A stretch of 56,414 bases of DNA from Oscillospiraceae bacterium (lineage in GTDB: Bacteria; Bacillota; Clostridia; Oscillospirales; SIG627): positions 1 through 56,414 of the forward strand of contig SVQW01000017.1 of NCBI GenBank assembly GCA_015065085.1, in the 5' to 3' direction. Positions within the stretch are counted from its first letter, which is position 1. The number at the start of each line of letters is the position of its first letter. The notes beneath the pieces were generated by a model. That model ran no database searches and was not told the DNA's origin. It worked only from the letters and a program-made list of their open reading frames with translations. The translations under genes were made by a program, and so were the position numbers. Shown here piece after piece: positions 1 through 6,713 of this stretch.

Positions 1-111
1 CGTATAAATAACATAAAATCTTTTTCAAGGCATCCTTTGGATGTCTGTTTTGTCATGCCTATTTTTAATAGATAAATTTTTTTCAACTTTTTTAATTTTA
101 CCTATTGACTT

Positions 112-220
112 TTAATAGTTAGTCTTTACATTAAATTCCTCTAAGTATTTTTTAATACTGTGTAATTTAGATGCCAATGTTTTATTATAATTGCGACATA
201 TAAGGTTTAGATGCAACTTA
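112..220 (-). pseudogene. Out-of-frame C-terminal continuation of the gene at 221-718
   Basis: Just past the stop of the upstream frame, the minus strand stays open in the next frame to a TAA at 112-114. The predicted peptide is charged and gene-like (it includes KLHSIKKYLEEF). Removing one base from the A run at 223-226 (T run on the coding strand) would join it in frame to the 221-718 protein. I read it as the original C-terminus, separated by a one-base frameshift. A sequencing error would look the same. Confidence 0.4.
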
Positions 221-718
221 TCAAAACATTCCCATTAACTCTCTGTTAGATAATTCTATACGCTCACCAACTGAAATTTTATATCTTAATGCCGAACCCC
301 ACCGTTTGCCAAATCCATAAAACAAATATGCAGTCATATCACTCAAGTCCATACCAAAGAACATCTGTCCATTTTCAAAAAAAGTGTTATCTGTTGATGT
401 ATTTGCGATTTTAAAATTTTCAACTTCACTAAAAGCATACTTTTCATACTTCCAAGTTTTCAAACTATCTTTTCCAATACATTTTGCTAAATCAAATTTC
501 TTAGAGGAACAATACTTTGCAATATGACTCTGTGGAAAATCTTCAATGTCGTTATGTTCATCTATAATTGATTTGCATTCGTTCAATAATAATTCAATTA
601 TTGCTTCTTCCATATGCAGTTTCTCCTTTCGACATCTTTCGACATATCCATATAGTTCGTGTCGAGCTAGGAACGAAAAATCATTGTATTTTTTCGATAT
701 CAATAAACTCGTATCCAT
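221..718 (-). CDS. Hypothetical protein, probably frameshifted at its 3' end
   Basis: The ORF encodes 165 residues with no family I recognise. It is AT-rich, mixed in charge, and shows no signal peptide or membrane segment. A better start is the internal ATG at 613, which has an AAAGGAG ribosome binding site about nine bases upstream and gives 130 residues starting MEEAIIELLL. The longer start at 718 overlaps the tail of another broken frame (681-875). The stop falls at a four-base homopolymer, and the next frame continues with coding-like sequence to 112, so the natural product is probably longer. Low GC and decayed neighbours beside a tRNA gene suggest island DNA. Confidence 0.45.
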   Translation of the reverse strand: MDTSLLISKKYNDFSFLARHELYGYVERCRKEKLHMEEAIIELLLNECKSIIDEHNDIEDFPQSHIAKYCSSKKFDLAKCIGKDSLKTWKYEKYAFSEVENFKIANTSTDNTFFENGQMFFGMDLSDMTAYLFYGFGKRWGSALRYKISVGERIELSNRELMGMF

Positions 719-875
719 ATTCTTTTATAGTTTCAATTACCTGATTAAATAGACTTTCATCATCCATAAAGAAAATGTGTGTTGTTTTTGGTGCTGTATA
801 TAAACCAATCGAAAAATGTGAACCGCTACAATCAAATTCACCAACATAATTACCGTCTATGTTGCGACACTCTTT
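681..875 (-). pseudogene. Remnant of a hypothetical gene, no start codon
   Basis: The minus-strand frame between the TAG at 876-878 and the TGA at 681-683 encodes a protein-like peptide (segments GEFDCSGSHFSIGLY and EYGYEFIDIEK). There is no usable start until an internal ATG close to the C-terminus. I read it as the 3' remnant of a truncated gene that once preceded the 221-718 gene, with a small overlap between them. The family is not recognised. Confidence 0.35.
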
Positions 876-963
876 CTATTCTGTTTTTCTTTCTGTTATC
901 AATGATAGTCAAAATAGCAACAATGGCAATAACAATAATGCCTAAAAGAGATAAAGTAATCAT
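850..963 (-). CDS. Small single-pass membrane protein (37 aa)
   Basis: The ATG at 963 has a good ribosome binding site (AAAGGAAG, about seven bases upstream). It opens a 37-residue frame with one hydrophobic segment (LSLLGIIVIAIVAILTII) followed by a strongly basic tail (DNRKKNRIERV). A longer frame to 1068 exists, but its extra N-terminus reads through the hairpin repeats and has no ribosome binding site. It could be a genuine small membrane protein or the remnant of a larger one; the surrounding accessory region is decayed. No function can be assigned. Confidence 0.4.
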   Translation of the reverse strand: MITLSLLGIIVIAIVAILTIIDNRKKNRIERVSQHRR

Positions 964-1053
964 TTTAAAACTTCCTTTCGCCAAATTTCGACAGTCTTTA
1001 TATGATTTTGTCAAGTTATGGATGAAAGTTGGCAATATACTCGCTTTGTTCTC

Positions 1054-1156
1054 GTCCCGAAGGGACATATCGCATTACGAAGTAATATATCGCAATGCAA
1101 GGTATATCGCAAATTCCGTCAGGAATTTATATCGCTGAATTCATCTTCAATGAATT
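1054..1156. repeat. Mini-hairpin array with ATATCGC spacers (copy 1, degenerate)
   Basis: Short inverted repeats with 3-5 base loops follow one another: GTCCC/GGGAC (1054-1066), ATTAC/GTAAT (1074-1086), AAATTCC/GGAATTT (1111-1128) and AATTCAT/ATGAATT (1138-1156). Four copies of ATATCGC separate them, starting at 1067, 1087, 1104 and 1129. The unit between 1094 and 1103 has lost its pairing. The same architecture, and even the AAATTCC/GGAATTT hairpin, recurs at 26200-26393. Confidence 0.7.
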
Positions 1157-1350
1157 AATTTTAGCACATACCAAAAGATAAATCAAGTATTAAAGATACA
1201 AAAAATTCTTTTGGTACGAAATCAAGCAAGTTCGTACTGTATCAGTAAAAAACTCCTGTCATGTTCTTATTAACAATATTCGAAAAAACAGAAATGACAC
1301 CGCCGGAATATATAAGAAGCATCAACAATGATTAAAAACATATTTATATC
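1157..1350. other. AT-rich intergenic stretch
   Basis: No coding frame is supported here. One inverted repeat, GTACGAA/TTCGTAC, occurs around 1214-1237 with a ten-base loop. Otherwise I see nothing between the hairpin array and the tRNA terminator. Confidence 0.4.
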
Positions 1351-1388
1351 AAAAAATGACGACTTGCTTTGGCAAGTCGTCATTTTTT
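1351..1388 (-). terminator. Rho-independent terminator of tRNA-Arg
   Basis: A 17-bp perfect stem (arms 1351-1367 and 1372-1388) with a four-base loop and A/T ends. On the minus strand it lies directly downstream of the tRNA and ends in a T run. Confidence 0.85.
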
Positions 1389-1391
1389 CTA

Positions 1392-1465
1392 CCCGTCCTA
1401 CAGGAGTCGAACCTGCGACCCTCAGAATCGGAATCTGATACTCTATCCAGCTGAGCTAAGGACGG
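1392..1465 (-). tRNA. tRNA-Arg (anticodon CCG)
   Basis: The minus strand folds as a standard 74-nt tRNA. The acceptor arm pairs CCGTCCT with AGGACGG and leaves a G discriminator. The D stem starts GCTC. The anticodon stem TCAGA/TCTGA encloses loop TTCCGAT, placing CCG at positions 34-36. The T stem GCAGG/CCTGT encloses TTCGACT. CCA is not encoded. The 3' end faces the AT-rich accessory stretch at 1-1390, the usual geometry for island insertion at a tRNA. Confidence 0.95.
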
Positions 1466-1607
1466 AAATGTATTTTGGTGCACGGCACCATAACAAGTAT
1501 ATTGCAGTGTGACACATAGTATACCATAATTTTATATTTTTGTAAAGGGGTACAGTAACATTTTTTTCGCCCCGACATATTATAATACCAGGAAGGAGGA
1601 AAGATAT

Positions 1608-1700
1608 ATGGATTGCACAAATACCTGCTGCGGCAACAATAATATCTGGGTTTGGATTCTCATCATTCTTGCAGTGATCCTTCTCGTAGGTATATTCTAA
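1608..1700 (+). CDS. 30-aa Cys/Asn-rich membrane microprotein (YjcZ-like)
   Basis: The ATG at 1608 is preceded by a strong GGAAGGAGG ribosome binding site at 1591-1599 and opens a 30-codon gene ending in TAA. The peptide has a short Cys/Asn head (MDCTNTCCGNNN) and one transmembrane helix rich in Trp, Ile, Leu and Val. A clean terminator follows. This resembles the YjcZ-type sporulation microproteins of Firmicutes in layout (short polar Cys/Gly head, hydrophobic tail). The resemblance is by composition only. It stands alone between tRNA-Arg and gdhA. Confidence 0.65.
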   Translation: MDCTNTCCGNNNIWVWILIILAVILLVGIF

Positions 1701-1716
1701 ATCAAACTATTTAACG

Positions 1717-1747
1717 GGAGCCGATTTTTCGGCTCCTTATTTTGTTT
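1717..1747 (+). terminator. Rho-independent terminator of the microprotein gene
   Basis: The stem GGAGCCGA/TCGGCTCC (1717-1724 and 1729-1736) has a TTTT loop and is followed by a T-rich tract. Confidence 0.85.
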
Positions 1748-1826
1748 AAATCTTTGTGATTTAAAGAACTGCATTATGGCAGAAATTTCCTTTTTGTGAT
1801 ATTCATGGTTTTTTTACACGCAAAAA

Positions 1827-1857
1827 CTTGCAAAATCGCATAATTTCTTGCAAATCG
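1827..1857 (+). promoter_or_regulatory. Direct repeats upstream of the gdhA promoter
   Basis: CTTGCAAAATCG at 1827 and CTTGCAAATCG at 1847 lie 20 bases apart, about two helical turns, upstream of the gdhA -35. They could be an activator or repressor site; no protein is implicated by sequence alone. Confidence 0.35.
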
Positions 1858-1909
1858 TGTCATTTTTGCATAAAAATCAAAAATAATTTGAAATTTTCAT
1901 ACAAAGCTA

Positions 1910-1938
1910 TTGCAATTCTTTAAAAAATAGTATATAAT
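1910..1938 (+). promoter_or_regulatory. Sigma-A type promoter of gdhA
   Basis: The -35 is TTGCAA (1910-1915) and the -10 is TATAAT (1933-1938), with a 17-base spacer. The leader is about 30 bases and the ribosome binding site GGAGG sits at 1964-1968. Confidence 0.8.
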
Positions 1939-1974
1939 ACAAAACGTTATTTTTTAATTTATTCGGAGGTCTAT

Positions 1975-3330
1975 ATGTCTTTCACAAATTCCTATGTAGC
2001 AGAGGTTTACGCCAACTGCGAAAAAAGAAATTCTCATCAGCCCGAGTTTCTGCAAACCGTAAAAGAGGTTTTTGAAACTATTCAGCCCGTTATCGACAAG
2101 CATCCTGAGTACCAGGAAGCCGGCATTCTGGAAAGAATGGTTGAGCCTGAAAGAGCGATATCTTTCAGAGTATCCTGGATTGATGACAGCGGCAAGGTTC
2201 AGGTTAACCGCGGTTACAGAGTTCAGTTCAACTCTGCAATCGGTCCTTACAAGGGCGGTCTGAGATTCCATCCCAGTGTTAACGAATCCATCATAAAATT
2301 CCTCGGTTTTGAGCAGACCTTCAAGAACTCCCTCACCTCTCTGCCCATGGGCGGCGGTAAGGGCGGTTCTGACTTTGACCCCAAGGGAAAAAGCGACCGT
2401 GAGGTTATGGCATTCTGCCAGAGCTTCATGACAGAGCTCAGCAAGCACATCGGTGCAGATACTGACGTTCCCGCAGGCGACATAGGTGTCGGTGCGCGTG
2501 AAATCGGTTATCTCTTCGGTCAGTACAAGCGTCTGCGCAATGAGTTCACCGGCGTTCTTACCGGTAAGGGTATGTCCTACGGCGGATCTCTTATCCGTCC
2601 CGAGGCTACCGGATTCGGCGCTGTTTACTACACCGTTGAAATGCTCAAGTATCTTGGCGATGACATTAAGGGTAAGACCTTTGCAGTTTCCGGCTTCGGT
2701 AACGTTGCATGGGGTACCGTTAAGAAAATCAACGAGCTGGGCGGTAAGGTTGTTACTATTTCCGGTCCCGACGGCTACATATACGACAAGGACGGCGTAT
2801 GCGGCGACGAAAAAATCAACTTTATGCTTGAAATGCGCGCATCCTGCCGTAACAGAGTTCAGGACTACGCAGACAAGTTCGGTGTTCCTTTCTTTGCAGG
2901 CAAAAAGCCCTGGGGCGAAAAGGTTGACATCATCATGCCCTGCGCTACCCAGAACGAGGTTGGCATCGAAGAAGCTAAAGAAATCGTTGCAAACGGCGTA
3001 AAATACTACGTTGAAGTTGCAAACATGCCCACCACCAACGAGGCTGTTGCATACCTCAAGGCTAACAACGTTGTTGTTGCTCCCTCCAAGGCAGTTAATG
3101 CCGGCGGTGTTGCAGTTTCCGGTCTTGAAATGTCTCAGGGCTCCATGCGTTACAGCTGGACCGCTGAAGAAGTTGACGAAAAGCTTAAAGGCATCATGAA
3201 GAACATCTTCGCCGCATCCGTTTCCGCTGCTAAGGAATACGGCATGGAAGGCGACCTTATTGCAGGTGCAAATATTGCGGGCTTCCTCAAGGTTGCAGAC
3301 GCAATGTACGCACAGGGCATTGCATATTAA
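1975..3330 (+). CDS. gdhA: NADP-type glutamate dehydrogenase
   Basis: This catalyses the reversible amination of 2-oxoglutarate to glutamate in the cytoplasm, a main ammonium-assimilation route in gut Clostridia. The 451-residue length is standard for the hexameric NADP-dependent family. The catalytic-lysine signature MGGGKGGSDFDPKGK starts near residue 124, PAGDIGVGAREIGYLFGQ follows, and the Rossmann dinucleotide loop SGFGNVAWG lies near residues 239-247. The ATG at 1975 follows GGAGG and a consensus promoter. The gene is monocistronic and ends at a strong hairpin shared with the convergent mannosidase gene. Codon use is GC-richer than in the flanking accessory DNA. Coenzyme preference is inferred from family resemblance. 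Confidence 0.97.
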   Translation: MSFTNSYVAEVYANCEKRNSHQPEFLQTVKEVFETIQPVIDKHPEYQEAGILERMVEPERAISFRVSWIDDSGKVQVNRGYRVQFNSAIGPYKGGLRFHPSVNESIIKFLGFEQTFKNSLTSLPMGGGKGGSDFDPKGKSDREVMAFCQSFMTELSKHIGADTDVPAGDIGVGAREIGYLFGQYKRLRNEFTGVLTGKGMSYGGSLIRPEATGFGAVYYTVEMLKYLGDDIKGKTFAVSGFGNVAWGTVKKINELGGKVVTISGPDGYIYDKDGVCGDEKINFMLEMRASCRNRVQDYADKFGVPFFAGKKPWGEKVDIIMPCATQNEVGIEEAKEIVANGVKYYVEVANMPTTNEAVAYLKANNVVVAPSKAVNAGGVAVSGLEMSQGSMRYSWTAEEVDEKLKGIMKNIFAASVSAAKEYGMEGDLIAGANIAGFLKVADAMYAQGIAY

Positions 3331-3351
3331 TCAGCACACCAAATCACAAAG

Positions 3352-3388
3352 AATATGCCCCTTGCCGACGGCAAGGGGCATATTTTTA
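3352..3388. terminator. Bidirectional terminator between gdhA and the GH2 gene
   Basis: A 15-bp perfect stem (3352-3366 and 3370-3384) with a GAC loop and T-rich ends on both strands separates two convergent genes. Confidence 0.85.
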
Positions 3389-3395
3389 TGCTTAT

Positions 3396-5732
3396 TTATT
3401 TTTTGAAGCCCTCAAGCTCCTCATAATAGCCCATTTTCTTCATAAAATCAGTGTATTCTTCATAGGTTACACCGTCACCGATTTTTCCCGTAAAGTGATT
3501 TATACCCTGCATATCACCCGTCCACTCAATTCGGTAGTAAACCTTTTCTTCTCTGAAGCTGTTTACTGCCACAGTTTTATCGGAAGGAATCTGCGCAGTG
3601 CCTTCTGTAATCACTTCATCGGTAAGTGCATTGGTCACCTTGTAGGAAACATTGACCGTCCCGCGTGTGTCGTTGGATGCGCAAAGCTTGATATTTCCGT
3701 TTTCATCCGGCTCGTCGCACATCATGCAGAAGGGGTTCTGAGAGCGCTTGATATAGCCATACGCCAGCTTTTTCGTACCGTACCAGTCCACTATCGCATC
3801 GGAAACCTGTGCCCAGCCGTCAATGATATTCCACCAGATAATTCCTGTACGGTACCATTTTTCAATACGGAAATGTTCAATGAAGAACTTCATGGCTTCC
3901 GCCTGTGATATCTGGCTTTCAAGAGCATATTTTTCTATATCCTCGGGAGCAGCTCCAAAAAGTCTTTCCACCTGACGTGTCATCAGGGGTATGCGATAAG
4001 AAAAGCTGTATGTAGGCTCAGGCACAACACATGTAGCATGCGTCAACCATTCTCTGTTGGTGCATATTTTGCCGTCGCCACGGTCATTTATACTTTCCTC
4101 ACTGATAAATTTACGCAGTGATTCGGGAGAAGGACAGCCGTGATATCCCGTTTCGGAAGCGAAATGGCACACCGACTTTTTATAGTAGTAGTCTCCCTTA
4201 AAATAGTCTCTGGGACCCCACAGATGGTTTTCGGATGGGTTTCCGTTTTTAAATGCTTCCTCATCTATATAAGGTGAGCTGGGAAGATACGGACGGCATC
4301 CGTCCAGACGTCTGACTACCTCGGAAATAACATTGCGTGTGATTATATTATCGTTGGGGTTGGGTATATTAAAGGGCTTGCCGTTGAAGTAGGGCGCATT
4401 GCCTATCGAATCACATTCGTTATCACCCGACCAAAGTGCAAGGCAAGGGTGGTTATGCAGTGCCTTTACCAAATATTCCGCTTCCTGACGCATCAGACGG
4501 CAGAAGCGCTCATCCTGCGGATATCTTCCGCATGCCATGGAAAAGTCCTGCCATATGAGAATACCATTTTTATCGCAATAATCGTAAAACGCATGGTCGG
4601 GGTACACATTACCGCCCCAGCAACGTATCATATTGCAGCCGATATCCTTGGCAAGCTCAAGACCTCTGAGGTTATACTGTGCATGGCGGGACGGGAAGGA
4701 GTCGGTGGGAACCCAGTTTGTGCCCATAACGAAGATGCGTTTACCGTTAATGATGAACTCAAATTTACCGTCCTTACCGGCGCAGGAGGTACGCACCAGT
4801 TCAACACTTCTCAGACCTGCCATAAATTCAACACTGTCACATTCCTCACCGTCAAGATACAGCGTTATTTTGCACTTATACAGATTGGGCTCGCCGTAAT
4901 TTACGGGCCACCACAGCTTGGGATTTAGAACTCTCAGGTCGTAGGTCTGATTGATTACATTAGCCGGCTTTATGTATTCAAAGGAAGAATCTCCGCATAC
5001 ACCCTCATACTTCAATGTGAATCTGCGTATATTTCCCACATCGGTATGCAAACGTGTTTTGAAACGGATATCCATATAATCTCCCTCGCGGGTATGGTTA
5101 AGCGAGTAGTAATACTCCTCAATACGGGACTTGTTTTTATATACAACGCTTACCTCCTTCCACAAACCTGCGGTAACGGTACGCGCCATAATATCCCATC
5201 CGAACATGTAGGGCGCCTTTCTTACCAGATTGGAATCGTTATCATGCCATATGGAGCTGTTGGTGAAGGAATCACAGGGAATACCTCTTACGTAAACATT
5301 AGTGGGAATTATATGCACTACCACCTCGTGCCTTCCGTATGAAAGATTTTCGAGGGGGAATTCATAAGGAATGAGCATATTTTCGGTGAATGCAACAAAT
5401 TCACCGTCGATATAAATATTCGCGGCGGTATCAATGCCCTCAAACAGCAAAAAGCCGTCCTTGCCGTTATCCTCATATTCGAACTCCGAAAAATACCACA
5501 GGTGCATATCTTCAAGCTCCTGCACCTTAAGAATGTTTTCGCCGAAATACAGATCCTCGGGGAGAAGTCCTTCTCTTGAAAAATCAAGTTCAAAGTTGCC
5601 CGGCACCTGCGCATTTATGACTTTACAGCCATCAAGTATTTCCTTAGTCGTTTTGGCATCAAATTTGGTTTTTACCACATCGTCATGACGCATAAAACCC
5701 ATTTTCCAGTTGGTTATCAAAGACTTAATCAT
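3396..5732 (-). CDS. GH2 family beta-mannosidase-like glycosidase
   Basis: This is predicted to release terminal beta-mannose residues from mannans, manno-oligosaccharides or N-glycan cores. The 778-residue protein has the GH2 layout: N-terminal sugar-binding domain, immunoglobulin-like middle, then a TIM barrel. The acid/base motif LWSGDNEC is near residue 435, equivalent to GNNE in beta-mannosidases, and the nucleophile motif ASETGYHG is near residue 525. IRCWGGNVYPDHAFYDYCD is also typical. No signal peptide is seen, so it is likely cytoplasmic. I chose the ATG at 5732, eight bases after AAAGGAG, over an upstream start at 5750. It is divergent from an AraC regulator that probably controls it. 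GH130 phosphorylases at 37-39 kb suggest a shared mannoside pathway. Confidence 0.85.
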   Translation of the reverse strand: MIKSLITNWKMGFMRHDDVVKTKFDAKTTKEILDGCKVINAQVPGNFELDFSREGLLPEDLYFGENILKVQELEDMHLWYFSEFEYEDNGKDGFLLFEGIDTAANIYIDGEFVAFTENMLIPYEFPLENLSYGRHEVVVHIIPTNVYVRGIPCDSFTNSSIWHDNDSNLVRKAPYMFGWDIMARTVTAGLWKEVSVVYKNKSRIEEYYYSLNHTREGDYMDIRFKTRLHTDVGNIRRFTLKYEGVCGDSSFEYIKPANVINQTYDLRVLNPKLWWPVNYGEPNLYKCKITLYLDGEECDSVEFMAGLRSVELVRTSCAGKDGKFEFIINGKRIFVMGTNWVPTDSFPSRHAQYNLRGLELAKDIGCNMIRCWGGNVYPDHAFYDYCDKNGILIWQDFSMACGRYPQDERFCRLMRQEAEYLVKALHNHPCLALWSGDNECDSIGNAPYFNGKPFNIPNPNDNIITRNVISEVVRRLDGCRPYLPSSPYIDEEAFKNGNPSENHLWGPRDYFKGDYYYKKSVCHFASETGYHGCPSPESLRKFISEESINDRGDGKICTNREWLTHATCVVPEPTYSFSYRIPLMTRQVERLFGAAPEDIEKYALESQISQAEAMKFFIEHFRIEKWYRTGIIWWNIIDGWAQVSDAIVDWYGTKKLAYGYIKRSQNPFCMMCDEPDENGNIKLCASNDTRGTVNVSYKVTNALTDEVITEGTAQIPSDKTVAVNSFREEKVYYRIEWTGDMQGINHFTGKIGDGVTYEEYTDFMKKMGYYEELEGFKK

Positions 5733-5839
5733 TTTAAAAACTCCTTTCAAGTATTGTTATTTGTTTATATTTTACATCTACTTGCTAAAAATTGCACTTT
5801 AAATTACACTTTTTGTACGCAATATTTAAAGAATCTGTA

Positions 5840-5868
5840 TTGACAATATTTTTATTTGATGGTAAAAT
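5840..5868 (+). promoter_or_regulatory. Promoter of the AraC regulator gene
   Basis: TTGACA (5840-5845) and TAAAAT (5863-5868) are separated by 17 bases. Transcription would start near 5875, which excludes the upstream in-frame codon at 5856 as the translation start. Confidence 0.75.
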
Positions 5869-5882
5869 GTATAAAAGAGGTG

Positions 5883-6713
5883 ATGCTTACGGACACAAAG
5901 CTAAGGCTCACACGTGACGATCACGTGGAAAAAAGCAGTCATGTTGTTGTAAAACACCGCAGTACGAAATCTTTTCCGTTACACACTCACGATTATTTTG
6001 AAATCGAAATAATCACAAGCGGGAATGCCGTACAAAACATAAACGGCAAGGAATACACGCTGGAACGGGGCTGTGTCACACTTCTTACCCCTGCGGATTT
6101 TCACAGCGTGGAGGTACCGCTCGGTGAATCGATTACATTATGGAATATATCCATGGATGAAATGCTTTTTCCCGAAAAGCCGCCGGAATACTTTTTCAAA
6201 AGCAGCGGAATATGCCACAACATTTCAGATGAGGTTTTTGAAAAAATAGACCTCGCCGCATCGCTTCTGGAAAAAGAGAGTGTATCGGGAAGTCACGCAT
6301 ACAATCTCATTGAATACATACTTTCGCTGATTTCGGACAATTCCGGCAGTGAAAATCCCCCTTACTCTCCCATACGTGAAGCCATAATGTATATTGATAC
6401 TCATTTCCGTGAGAATCCCACACTCGCTCAAAGCGCTCAGCGTGCCTGCCTTTCCACGGTTTATTTTGGAAATCTTTTCAAAAAGGTGACGGGAGTAACG
6501 TATGTGGACTATATAAACACCCGAAAGACCGAGTGTGCCTGCATGCTGATGGAAAGCGGGATGAGTGTTACTCAGGCATGCTTTTCATCCGGCTTCGGTT
6601 CCATGTCGGGCTTTCTGCACACCTTTAAAAAACAAAAAGGATTAACCCCGGAGCAATTCAAGCGCTCCTGCAAAAATACAAAACAAAACGGAGGACCCTA
6701 TGTACACCATTAA
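5883..6713 (+). CDS. AraC family transcriptional regulator
   Basis: A one-component sugar-responsive regulator, about 276 residues. The N-terminal cupin-like sensor contains HTHDYFEIEIITSG and the HxxDFHSVEV region. The C-terminal AraC double helix-turn-helix spans roughly the last 100 residues (VYFGNLFKKVTGVTYVDYI, then FSSGFGSMSGFLHTFKK). The start at 5883 is chosen because the promoter's -10 overlaps the alternative start at 5856; the ribosome binding site (AGAGGTG) is unusually close, and the leader is only about eight bases. The 3' end overlaps the next gene by 14 bases, so the two are co-transcribed. It is divergent from the GH2 mannosidase gene, its likely target. Confidence 0.9.
   Translation: MLTDTKLRLTRDDHVEKSSHVVVKHRSTKSFPLHTHDYFEIEIITSGNAVQNINGKEYTLERGCVTLLTPADFHSVEVPLGESITLWNISMDEMLFPEKPPEYFFKSSGICHNISDEVFEKIDLAASLLEKESVSGSHAYNLIEYILSLISDNSGSENPPYSPIREAIMYIDTHFRENPTLAQSAQRACLSTVYFGNLFKKVTGVTYVDYINTRKTECACMLMESGMSVTQACFSSGFGSMSGFLHTFKKQKGLTPEQFKRSCKNTKQNGGPYVHH

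Noticed and set aside
1581..1586. TATAAT as a -10 for the microprotein gene
   Set aside because: Transcription would start inside the ribosome binding site, and no -35 is visible.
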